A DNA stretch of 64,000 nt. It comes from Climacteris rufus. Lineage: Eukaryota; Chordata; Aves; Passeriformes; Climacteridae. The notes beneath the pieces were generated by a model. That model had not been told where the DNA came from. It made no database searches and worked only from the letters and a program-made list of their open reading frames with translations. Numbering within the stretch: the stretch's first letter is position 1; the number at the start of each line of letters is the position of its first letter. A program made the position numbers and the translations under genes. The stretch is from assembly GCA_013398175.1 (NCBI GenBank), contig VZRZ01000380.1:385093-449092 (forward strand). Direction: 5' to 3'. Positions 50,921 to 61,670 of the stretch are shown in pieces.

Positions 50921-51054
50921 TTATTACCGCTTATTACGGCTTATTTGCTGCTTATCAGCCGCGGATGTAAGGAGACGCAGAATAGAGAAGACAAAGCCAG
51001 TGTTCGTGTTCAGAGCAAAGGGCGGAAGGGGGCGAACCCACCTTCTTTTAATTC

Positions 51055-51061
51055 TTATATA
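51055..51061 (-). promoter_or_regulatory. TATA box of the 431-bp LTR
   Basis: TTATATA on the plus strand reads TATATAA in element sense, within GTGTATATAAG. The sequence downstream of it in element sense is GC-rich, as expected for R/U5. Confidence 0.5.
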
Positions 51062-51310
51062 CACTTTTAGAAATCACAGTTCATTGGAGAAAATTAACAC
51101 TTCCGTCTTTAACTGCAGTGGTTAAAAGAAATGTCCATCAAAGGATCTGTGTCCATGGGAAAGGAATGTAAAACAAGATAATTTTACAACAACATAGCTA
51201 TGTTTACAGAATCTCATCCTTGAAAACTATCTAGCACAGCTAGCTATCCTTAACAGTAAAAATGGGCAACAGTTTGTAAAGTAGTTCTGGTAGCAAAACC
51301 AGGCACACAA

Positions 51311-51332
51311 CCTGGGAGACATGTCTCCCAGG
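51311..51332. repeat. Perfect 22-bp palindrome inside the 431-bp LTR
   Basis: CCTGGGAGACA is followed immediately by its exact reverse complement, with no spacer. It lies near the element's 5' end, in U3. It could be a dimeric transcription-factor site. Confidence 0.85.
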
Positions 51333-51361
51333 CCTTTCCCTGGCTGCCAGACCACATTATT

Positions 51362-54300
51362 TATCCAACAAATTATGCTGATGACGTTGAAGTACCTAAT
51401 TCATAGCTCAGACACAGACTGTTTTTTCTAGTAACCTGGAGAGACCATAATTCTCTGAATGTAGAGGAAGTCCTAGCTGGTGGCAGTCCAAGGTAAAATC
51501 CATTCCACAGATCTCTCACGGAATGCTGGTTAATACAATCTGAGAATTGAGGCCACGATGTTAAAGTATAATTACATCCTTTTTTCTCTGATGAAAAACA
51601 TGTTGTTCTGATTGTGAAACTGTCTATGATTTGATTTGGTAAAGTAAGAATACGTGATGTCAACAGAAACTAATATTGTCTAATTAATTAATTTACCTCA
51701 TGACGCAATATGTAACATAATATGTTTTCTCACAGTATTGTGCTTTCACAGAGCTGCCATTCACTGTAAAGGTTACTATCTTTCTTTTTTTTCAGTACAA
51801 AAGCTAACTGTAAAACTTGAAATTGTTTGGATACACAAAGAACATGAAGGCCTGTTTTTCAATTTTCAGTGCTTTCTGAGGTTCATATAAAGGGGTTTTT
51901 GTCAGCCTCCCTCAGTTAGATGTACAAAACCAGGTCCTGCAAGGTTGCAGTTTATTTTGCAACTTTCTCACAACTTTTATAATTGCAGATGTACATTAAG
52001 ATAAAATGTCAGTTCTGTTGCAATTTGTAGATTCCTGTGTTGTTCGGTTTGCTGCTTTATAAGAATGCTGCCAATTCAAGAGCAAACGTGGTGAATGCCT
52101 TGAAAATGTTGTTTTTTTCAATGTTTTTGCTCTCTGTTTTTTACAGAGTGCTGTGAGAACAGCTATGTCACACTTTACATACAAGTAAGGAGGAAATAGC
52201 TTGACTATGTTGATTAGTTATTGTTGTGTCTTTCAGTGTTTGTTTTGGAAAAACTTCTGAAAATCATACGAAGAGATGAATGCTTCATCATGCTGGATGT
52301 TCTTCGCATATCCAAAAACTTTGTTTCAGTGACCTTACCATGGCATTTTCCATTCCATTTCCATTCTTCTCCTTTTCCCCATCTTTCTGTCTGCAAGTAG
52401 TTTGCACTTGACAAGATCGAAAAATAGCCATAAAATATGGTCCAGACAAAGTAATTGCAGTGACTTTAAAAAATATTTCTTCAGTCTTCTAGTTGCAATT
52501 AGATGCCCAATGCTCCAGGAAAAATATCTGTAAGAGAAGATGGTTATCCAGTAAGCTGTTGAGCAATCTAGTAGTACCTGCCTGCACCCAGGATCCTGCC
52601 TTTCCAGAAGTGCCAGAGCAGGCAGTGGCAGATAAACCCAAATGCTTTATTTAGGATAAACAGATTCTGGAATGACCACACAACTGTGGTCACACCTCTT
52701 ACTTGTGTAAAAGTAAGCTTGTGTAAGCTATGGCACTGGGCATAAATATCTCTAAGAAAGAATTGACACATTTGTGTTCTGTTTAACTTGGTCAAGTAAT
52801 ATCCATAATTTGTAATTCAAGCTGTTTGAATATTAATTTTTCACATTATAGATCTACCTATAAATTAGTCAAACAACATTGATTAAATAATATAAATCCC
52901 CTAGTGTTTCAGGAAATAGCTGGTTAAATTATTGATGCTTATTCCACATTATTCACTGAGACTTAATAAACCACTGAAATGTTGGTCTGAGTAAATTTTC
53001 TCCCACTGGTACTTGTAGCAGTGTACTTATACATGCCTCAGTCCCACCTGATGCACCTTTCTGATGGTTTTTAGTTCACAACACATTCACTGGTGGCCCT
53101 GTTGCCAAGTGCACTGACTTCTTAGATCTCCTCTTCCCTGGTTTGTAAATAGTGCCTTTTGAGCAACCCTGATGGTTCTGTGCTTGTTTGTGAAAATTTA
53201 ATCACAATATAAATAATAGGAAGAAATAAATGTAAGTGATTTAATTGTGATATCACCCACAGTTTACATAGAGCCTGAACATGATGGGAGAGCCTCATTG
53301 CAAGATAATTTAAAGTGTGAAGCTGCCTGCCACTAAATGCCTGCTGCTAAATCAGCTTGCTTTATTTACTTAGGTGAAGGAAAATGTCCCTGTGCTTTCA
53401 ACAGTCTTCTGCCTGCATCAGCCCAGAGGCCTTCCTCCTGCAGGACACCCCATTGCTTCCTGCAGCGCCTGCCTTGGGAGGAGCTGGGTTTGCTTAGGGG
53501 ATGCCAGGAAGCAGAGAAAGGCACAGGGCTAGGGCAGGGTGCTGTGTCCTGGGGCAGGATGGCACCAGGGAGGGTGCTGCTAGGTCAGGGCACATCAAGG
53601 GGACATTCTGGGGCCCCACATTCTGGGGCCAAGGCTCTGAAGGACATTGCACACACATCCTGCGAGATGTGCTCCCCCTGGCCTTGCTTCTGGATGCAGG
53701 AGGGGTGGTCTGCTCAGAGACAGGATGCAGGTGAGTGATCCTGAGGATAGGGGAGATGGTTCTGTCAGTCTCACAGAGACTAGTCTCACTCCTCCCTCCA
53801 TGGAGGCTCTTGTCAAGCTTTCTCTCAGCAGAGGGTCTGAGGAGGCAATGGTTTCAGCAGGTGTGCCACCTCTCAGTAGCCAGCTGCATCTGATTTTCTG
53901 CTGCTGAGCAGCTGCAGGAGTACCTGGTCACAGTTTCCATCACTGTCTGATTGCTCAGTTTCTGTAAGTCACTTGGGCAGGAACCCGAACAGGAAATATC
54001 TGCTAGAGTGCAAGGTGAATTTTAGCAGTACTGAAACTGTCAGTGTCGAGTCTGAAAAACAGATTGCTGATAGATGTAAAATACTGTTCATTCAGGAAGC
54101 ACATAAATTGATGCAGCTTGTTAATAACTCAGTGGCTTGGATGGCTGCACTGTTTCTGACACAGCAAGACCACCCCACTCGGGGCACAAGCTGAGTTGTT
54201 GGTTTTGTAAGCCCCCTCTTGGGACAGGGTCATGTTGTTCCTCTTGGCTTCTTCATCTGTAATCTGCATGTACCTTGGGAGGCCAAGGACCAGCCAGCAC

Positions 54301-55290
54301 TGGGAAAGGAAGCACTGAACATTGCATAGGAAAGTGATTTTGACACAGGGACCTTTATACAGCCAACTGCAAGAACAGGACTTCTCGGGCCTGATCCTGA
54401 CCACATCACTCCTGAGCAACTGCATAAAAATCAGGGATACTGCTGATACTACTTGTGTGTCCGTGGGCAAGGGTGGCCATGGGTGCTCTGGAGCAAAATG
54501 CCCTCTTGGGCCTCTCACTGGGGAGAAGGGGGTCTCTCAGCCCCTGTGGGCAAGCTTGCCCCAGGAGCACTAGCTCAGGGTGGGTCAGCACAGTGGAATG
54601 TTTTCTGGGCCTTTGTGCCCCAGAGAACATGGTCCAGCCTTACAAGCAGGCTCACAGCACCCCAAAAGGAAGAGGAATCTCATCTCAAGGTCAGCCCAGA
54701 AGCTGTTCTTACCACAGAGCACCTACATACACGGTGACTCCCTCATCTCTAAGCTCTTACACAGAGACTTGTTTTTCTGCTTTTATGAGAAAAAAAACCC
54801 AACCAGTTTTTGACAAAGCAGTTCTTTAAAAAGTGATTTGTTTTTCAGTTGCGGGAAAAACATTCTCTTAAGGGAACTATCACTTCCCAATTTGTTCTTC
54901 TAAGCAGCAGAGATGTGCAGAGCACAGCAGAGATCTGCAGAGCAGGAGTGTGGTCAGCAGCTTCTCCCAGTGAAGTCAAAGCACCGATAGTTCATAGGTG
55001 GGAAGAATGCCAGGAACCAGAAGTATATTCCCCTGTCTGTGTGAAAAAACCCTCTATCATGTAACAGTACTCATTAAAAACATCTACAGGGTATCACAAA
55101 TTTGATGCAGCTTATGTAATCAGGAGATGTATGGGTATAAAATGTCTCAGATTTAAAGGATGAGTAATTATCTAAATTCCTGCAAGTAACTGCAAGTCCA
55201 AATTCCTCAGCAATCTCTGAGCAGTTGCAGCCTGCTTTGAACATGCCCTGCTCAGGATGATGAAATCAAGGAGGCTTTCACCAACTTTGA
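51362..55290. other. Non-coding DNA, GC-richer from 53350 to 54720
   Basis: From 53350 to 54720 the sequence is GC-richer and holds many overlapping frames (up to 133 codons) on both strands, none with a motif that I recognise. A small local duplication of CAGAGAT-TGCAGAGCA lies near 54909-54944. No gene could be supported. Confidence 0.45.
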
Positions 55291-55366
55291 CTGAAAAAAA
55301 CCTCAACCCCGAAACCCCCAAACAAACAAAAAAACCAAACCAAAACCAAAACCTAAAAAAGCCCCA
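55291..55366 (+). repeat. Low-complexity A/C-rich tract
   Basis: A run made almost entirely of A and C on the plus strand, with CCAAAACCAAAACC-like words. It is probably a decayed microsatellite. Confidence 0.75.
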
Positions 55367-58300
55367 AACTTTTCTTCAGAGCAGTAGATGTGAGAAAATA
55401 CCACAGCTGTTTGGATCTGCTTTTAGACACAAGTCTTTCCAGGGCTGGGAAGGAACCTGGCCCATTGGGGTTCACTGCTGACAAATGTCCCCCGAGGTCT
55501 GCGCTGTGGTTTGGCTCCCAGGAGCCCGGGCACAGGCAGAGCACAGAGCAGGGGCTGGGGCTCTGAGCTTCACCTCTCTGCAGGGAGACAGCTCCAGCCC
55601 CTCCGCCTTCTTCTCGGGTTTGTTTGGTTTGGTTTTGCTAAGCACTGCTGCTTTCAGTTCCTCTACAATAACGGAGCTTGTGTACAGAAAGGTCATCCTC
55701 AGGTCAAGCCAGGATCTTTTCTCTTTTTTCAAACCTGGTATGCAGACAAGCCTTATCCTGTAGAGATAAAGGGAATTTAGGCATTTTGAAAAAGATACTG
55801 GAAAATGTTTAAAAATAATCATTGAACCACGGCTTTTGAATCCCTTCTTTTTCTGTGATCATCATTAATGTGTTGTAAATGTGGACTAAATGCCCAGCGT
55901 CCCTGAAAAGAACACAATAACATAGCACATCTGGATCAGAGTGGGTTTATAAAAAAACATTATTAAAATGAACTGACAGGATTAACCACTGTAACTGAAG
56001 AAAATAAAATCCACATTTTCCCACTGAATGTGAGCTGCATTTTTACCATATAGGGCAGTATGAGTCTCTTTTCAGTCGCTAGCAAGAATCGATCCAAATA
56101 ATTTTTTTCCTGATTTTAACTTCAAGGCTAATCAGTATAATCATCTTCTGTGACAACCCAGAGGGTTCTGTGGTGGTGATGGTTTTTGTTTTGCTAAACA
56201 TCTCCCTGAGAAATAGATTTTGGCTAGAGGCAATGTCATGTGTTGTCCCCCATCCTGTGTCTCATTGTTGTGTATCTAAACTCTGTGCCCAAGGGCAACT
56301 TTTTTCTCCCTGGGTATCTGGATATTTCTCTGGGCAAAGGTATTAAAAAATTCTGCTTTGCTGCTGCTATGCCCTGATTAGGCAGCTAAAAATTGAGTTA
56401 GCAATGGCATGGAGGATTTATTCCAGGTGCTGTGTTCTTACCAAAGAGCTCTCTTCGTCTGTGTGCCCAAGTGTGTTAGGGATCTATCTGTAGACTCAAT
56501 ATCGTTTTGGTAGACACCATGCAAGCACACAACCAGAAAGTGGATCTGTCCTGCAGATCTTTGATTCTGCAGGGGAAGAACAGGACAGAAGTGTGCTCAG
56601 ACAGCTGGTGATGTAAGTTAAATTTACCCCGAAGCGTGAGTCTCAGAGCAGCAGTCCCAGGTCGTGTCAGGTTTCCTGGGCTGTGTTGCACTGCTGTAAG
56701 GCCACTGCCCTGGGAGGCTGGGGGATAACCCAGAGAACCGGAACACAGAAACACCGACTACCAGCACCCAATTCTGGGTCCAGTTTACCCTGGTCAAGCT
56801 CATCAGCTGAGAGGAGGTTCTGACTGAGCAAGAGACATGCACAAGGTGTGAGCCCAAGACCACAAGACCCTCTCCCTGATCCCACTGGCCCAGCGATGCC
56901 TCTCTTTCCTGATAGGATTTGGTGCAGAAGGGGGAGGTCTTCTGGGGAGCCCACTGCCTGTCCCAATCCTCCCAGCAGCACAGCTCACAGACAGCAAAGC
57001 AACCATGCTACAGCCCAGATTCACTGTGGTAAACCAAAGGGACACTCTTTGCAGAGCAGGAGGGGACACTGTGGTGCTCCAGGAAAGAAGTAGCCAGAGA
57101 AACTGAGAGAATTATTTTTTCAGTAACAGAAGAAAGATAAATTATTTCACCGATGGACCACCATGCTTTATTGTGTATCTGTTATTATTGGTTTTTAAAA
57201 AATTACTCAGGCTTGCTGAGGTTACAGTTTTGTGGAAGATACCTTCTGTTGTGAAAACTGGAATTAGTCTTAACTTTCACGGGAGCACAGCTGAACCTCA
57301 TGGCTGCAGCCTGTCCATGCATTTATCTTCACTTGACCAACCCTGTGAGCAATATAACCAGTCCTGGGGATGTCTGTACAATGCAAAGGCATTTTGAGGG
57401 CCATAAAGGGCCCCAGATATGATAGGATCAGATGCAGTAGTAATAGATGACCAAGTATGAAGAAGTTTGCATGGCTAAAATTGGTGAGAGAGCAAAGGGG
57501 ACTCTACCAGCCTGATGGCAGTAGTGATGTGATTTGAATGAAGGTAAGGGACAGAGGGAGGGTGGCTCTCTGGCCATGGTGACTGAGTAACTCCTCTCTC
57601 TCTGCAGGTAGATTCATGGGGACAAGGCATCCAGAAGTCATTTTCTTTTGAAGACAACAGAAGAACAGCAGAAGTTCTTTGGCTACCCAGTCAAAACTGA
57701 AACCGGTGTGTCAGATCTGGCTTAACTGCTGGGGCTGGGGATGGTCAATGGAATACTGTTGGAGAAAGGAGGTAAGGGATGTTTGTGGATATCATACAGC
57801 CATTCCAGCTGTGCCGTCTCCCTGGGCAGCCACACCACAGTGGCCAAGTTCTGAGTCATGGGCAGGTCCAGCTGGCCCCAGGCAGAGCCTGGCAGACCCT
57901 GGCATTTAACTGAAAAGTAGAGAAGGCAGCTGCCTGCCCTGCAAGTAGGACAAAGCACCTTTGTTTCCTAGTCATGACCCCCTCAGCCTCAAAATGCGGA
58001 GGGTTTTCTAGTGAAAGGAAATGACAGAATCATACACATTTACCACCCCTGCCCACCGCACCACCCTTTCCCCTTTGCTCTAACCAAATCCTGTGCACTC
58101 TTCATAAGGGCAGCATTTGGCTCCAGCAATATACATGAACACATCCACAAAATACAGTGAGTCAACTATCCATCTTCTTTTGCAATTACCTTGATTTTCT
58201 GGATATACAGCATGTCTGAGCACCTGCTTAGACACTGCCAGAATCTGGCATGGGAGTGTAAAATGATGGATCCTCTCTGTATCTATGGGATTCTTTACAA

Positions 58301-61300
58301 AGTGCAGGGAATCTGTGCACAGTGAGATCATCCAGCCAGAGAGAGTATGAGACAGAGCTGAAATGAAGGATATACACCTGCACCAGGCAATTCAGCAGCA
58401 AATAATGAAAAATTATCTCTCTGCCTGCTGATTACCTATGTATGGCATAATGCCAAAGAGAGACAAGGGGAGTATTCCTTTCTGCAGGTTCTTGGTAGCC
58501 TCTGCAGAGCAAGGTAAGAAGCAAAGAAAATTATTATTGTCCTAGTCATCAAGGAGGTTTCCCTTGGATCAGCCGTCTTCCTAAAAGCACCAGGATGGCT
58601 TTGGTTTGCTAAATTTTAGACACCAACAAACCTTTATATGTTTGCAATGTAAAGCACTGAAAAAAAATATTCAGTGAGCCAGAAGTCTAGTTGTCTCTCG
58701 TGTAACCAGCTGAATTAAGTAGAGTTATATGGGGAGAGGGTGGAGGCTGTGAATTTCATCAGTCTGAGAGATCTCTTTGAAACTCTCGGATTTTCATCAT
58801 AGAAAAAAAAGGAACATCTGGACATATTGTGCAAGGGCCACATTCTGCTTTCAGTCATGTTGAGGCAAACCCAGAGTTGTCCCAATGGGACAATTCAAGA
58901 TTTACCCCAGAATAAACAAAGCAGGATCTGTCACCATATTTTTGATTTTACTGCTTTTTTCTCTAAGCTTAACCTGTTTGTGCCCTGTGTGCACTCATTT
59001 TCTGAATTGCTCTCTTCTTGAATGAGACACAGGAGCAGGAGCAAAAATCTAAGAAGTCTCCAGTTTTTCATTCAAGTGAGTTTTTCATAATTCTTAGCAC
59101 TCTCTGAAAACCTATGTCCTGTATCATTCTTTCTGAGCTTCTTTTCTCCCCTTTGCTGTAAATTATTCCCCCCTCAACAATGCTTATTCTTCTTTATTTT
59201 TCACTTCCAGTAAACAAGAGTGAACAACCGAGAGTTTTGTTGTTGTTTTGATTTTCCCACTGGCTCCAAAGGCCTCAGCTAAGAAAACAAAACAAGACAG
59301 CTCACTCAGGGCCATGCTGGGAATTGTACTTTTCAACTGTCTCCCACTGTATGCTTCTGACACTCTACAAACTATGAAGAGCTGAGGGAACAGGAAGAGG
59401 CTGTCAAATGCAGCAGTCTTGTTCTTGTTTGATTTATCTCTAATTCCTCTTACTTCCTCTTCTTACTCTCTGACTACACCTTCAACTCTGTCATCTTTAG
59501 GATAGAGCCAAATTTGAAGCTGCAATTTTCTGAGACTGAAAAGTGATGTTAGGAGTAAAACTCACAAGCAGGACGTGATTTTTGGAGATTTACTCTGAGC
59601 ACTTGAGGAAGTTAAACCTCTTTCAGCAGGGTGGCTCAAACACTTTGTGAAACCAGGGTCTCCATGTAAGTAGTCTAAGAAGAAGGGAACCAAAGAGGTC
59701 TCGGTGCAGCTTTGCATCCTGAGGTGCTCGGCAGCCAGAGACAGCCTAGCTCCCTGCTGAGTACTGCACGTGCATTTTGCTGTGACATACAGGGGCTCAG
59801 GTTGTGCCCACTCTGCTTTTCCTTCTTGCGTGAGGTGCACTAGTCCCCTAACACTTTTTTCTAATGGTATTTATAATGGGGAAAAAGGGATATTTACTGC
59901 AGAAGCCCCTGGAAAAGTGTCTGCAAGGAATATGGGCAGCAGCCTTTCCTACCTGTCCTTGCCTTTCCTCATGCTCCCTGCACTGCTATAGCATGAGGCA
60001 CCTGGGAGATTGTAACATATTGTGCTTGGTGTCAGGGCAATTCTAAGATAACTAGTTTTTTTCCTGAGACAGAAATGTTCTTACCCTGGTAGACGTGAAA
60101 AAGCATCTTCATGCAGACATTTCCTAATGCTTCTCTTTGCCAAAACTAGAACAGTGAAGCAGAAGTTGATGCTCAAATAGCCTTGGCATAAGGACAGTCT
60201 GATGCATAGAACGCATATAATTTAAAAAAGTTAGCACAAAGAAATGGTTGTTATTTTGCTTAAACTGAGCTCAACTCAGTAGCTAATTAAGTACAGACTT
60301 TTTCCATGGTTATATGCAGTTTTCAAATTCCTATAACACAAACTGTTTTAGAGGATAAGTTAAATACAGAATGCATTGAGTTTGGTAGAGAAAGTTTAAA
60401 GGTCTGCATTTTCCCACCAAAGCTATTTCATATCAGCTACAGAGTGGGGGTGTGTGTGTGGAGGGGTTATGACCTCTTTTATTTTTACAACCATTGCCAT
60501 GATTTCATAATACTGGCAGCACTCACTTCAAGAGAGGGACTAGACTTTATTACTATAATTATATGCTAGTATGTGGGTATAAAACAGAAAAACTTTTCTA
60601 TAGATAAATGCCAGTAGCAAAATCCTTTTGTCCAACAAACAGTCCTTCAGCAGTGTTATGAATATTATATTAACCTCCATATAAGCTATGCCAGAAATGT
60701 CTACTGTACATGGCACAAGTCCTGTGTTCTTAGGAAGCTTTGTTCTGAGAAATAAACAGCACTGAGAGCATGCAGCACCTTTTCTTTGCAAAGCATGACA
60801 GAGATGTTCACTCATGAAATATAACAGTTCATTGTGAGAGGTAGTAACATCACCTAAAATGGGGGGGAAACAAGCAGGGAGGGTTTGGTTGCTGTGGGTT
60901 TGTGCAGATAATGTGGTGCAGATGCAGAACAATACAGGGAGAGCCACAGAGCTCCAGGTAGGTCAGCACCCATGAACATACTTGGCCCTTAGAGTCTGGG
61001 TGGCACAAAAAAGGAAGGATGCATCCTGCAGGGGAGATGAGGCACTGAACCCCATCCCCACTGCACCCAGACAAAAGCACTGTGCTGGCAAGGCAAATCC
61101 CACCCATGTGGGAACTCCATCAGCAAAGAGGAAGAGGTTGAAGAATCAGAGAAGATAAGAGCTTTGTTGAGGTCCATCACTGTGCAGCTTCTAAAGCCTT
61201 TCAGCCTAGCTATGAGAGCTGCAGAGCCACTAGCCTACCAGACAGCTAAGCCTGACTTGTATGTAGCCTGGGCTTCTGGTGATGCATGACAATGAAGTGC

Positions 61301-61400
61301 AGCCTGGGTAGCTCACAGGCTGGGTTGGGAGATCAGGGCCCAGGCAGGACTGTCCCTGCAGCACAGCGAGAGCTGGCAGCAGCTGACCTCCAAATGTGAG
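55367..61400. other. Non-coding DNA, nothing recognised
   Basis: Frames up to 135 codons on both strands carry no motif. A few GC-richer stretches (55480-55620, 56640-57070) have no recognisable product. There is a short (GT)n run near 60448-60459. No RNA gene or mobile element could be supported. Confidence 0.45.
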
Positions 61401-61514
61401 AATACTAAGGGGGGACATTTTTTTAGCCTGAGCAAAAGATGACTTTGCCATCTGAAGTGATTTTAGACTTGAGGACTCTCCTCTCCTGAGCCTGCACCAC
61501 TCTTTGGCAGAGTC

Positions 61515-61670
61515 GGTGATGGCTGATAAGAAAGGGGCTGGTGATATGGCTGATGAGAAAGGGGCCTCAGCAAGGGACTGATCCCTCAGCAAAGGCTAAG
61601 CAGGAGTCACTAGCAATTAAGCAAATAGAATCACATGACTAATAAAAGGGGTATAAAACACAACAAACTA
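61515..61670 (+). promoter_or_regulatory. Weak promoter-like patch with a local duplication
   Basis: The phrase ATGGCTGATAAGAAAGGGGC is repeated about 35 bases on as ATGGCTGATGAGAAAGGGGC. About 90 bases further on comes AATAAAAGGGGTATAAAACA, which contains a TATA-like box. The arrangement is reminiscent of an LTR, but I found no matching ends or target duplication. Confidence 0.2.

Larger units (their letters stand above)
50926..51356 (-). mobile_element. Probable solo LTR of a second, different family (431 bp)
   Basis: On the minus strand it begins TGTGGTCTGGCAGCC and ends near AATAAGCGGT. TTATT is present at both ends (50921-50925 and 51357-51361), consistent with a 5-bp target duplication. 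That is a weak test because the area is rich in TTATT. A TATA box (TATATAA in element sense, 51055-51061) lies where an LTR promoter is expected, and the interior is more CpG-rich than the surroundings. It is not related to the 640-bp LTR family. The exact right-hand (element 3') end is uncertain, since it contains repeated CTTATTACGG-like words. A 5-bp duplication would fit an ERVL-like element. Confidence 0.6.

Noticed and set aside
53337..54830. Cluster of 70-133 codon frames on both strands
   Set aside because: Overlap on both strands in a GC-richer patch is the pattern of chance frames. No motif, intron boundary or codon bias favours one of them.
58022..58045. AGAATCATACA, resembling a CR1 terminal repeat
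   Set aside because: The sequence beyond the word does not follow the CR1 tail, so it is a chance match.
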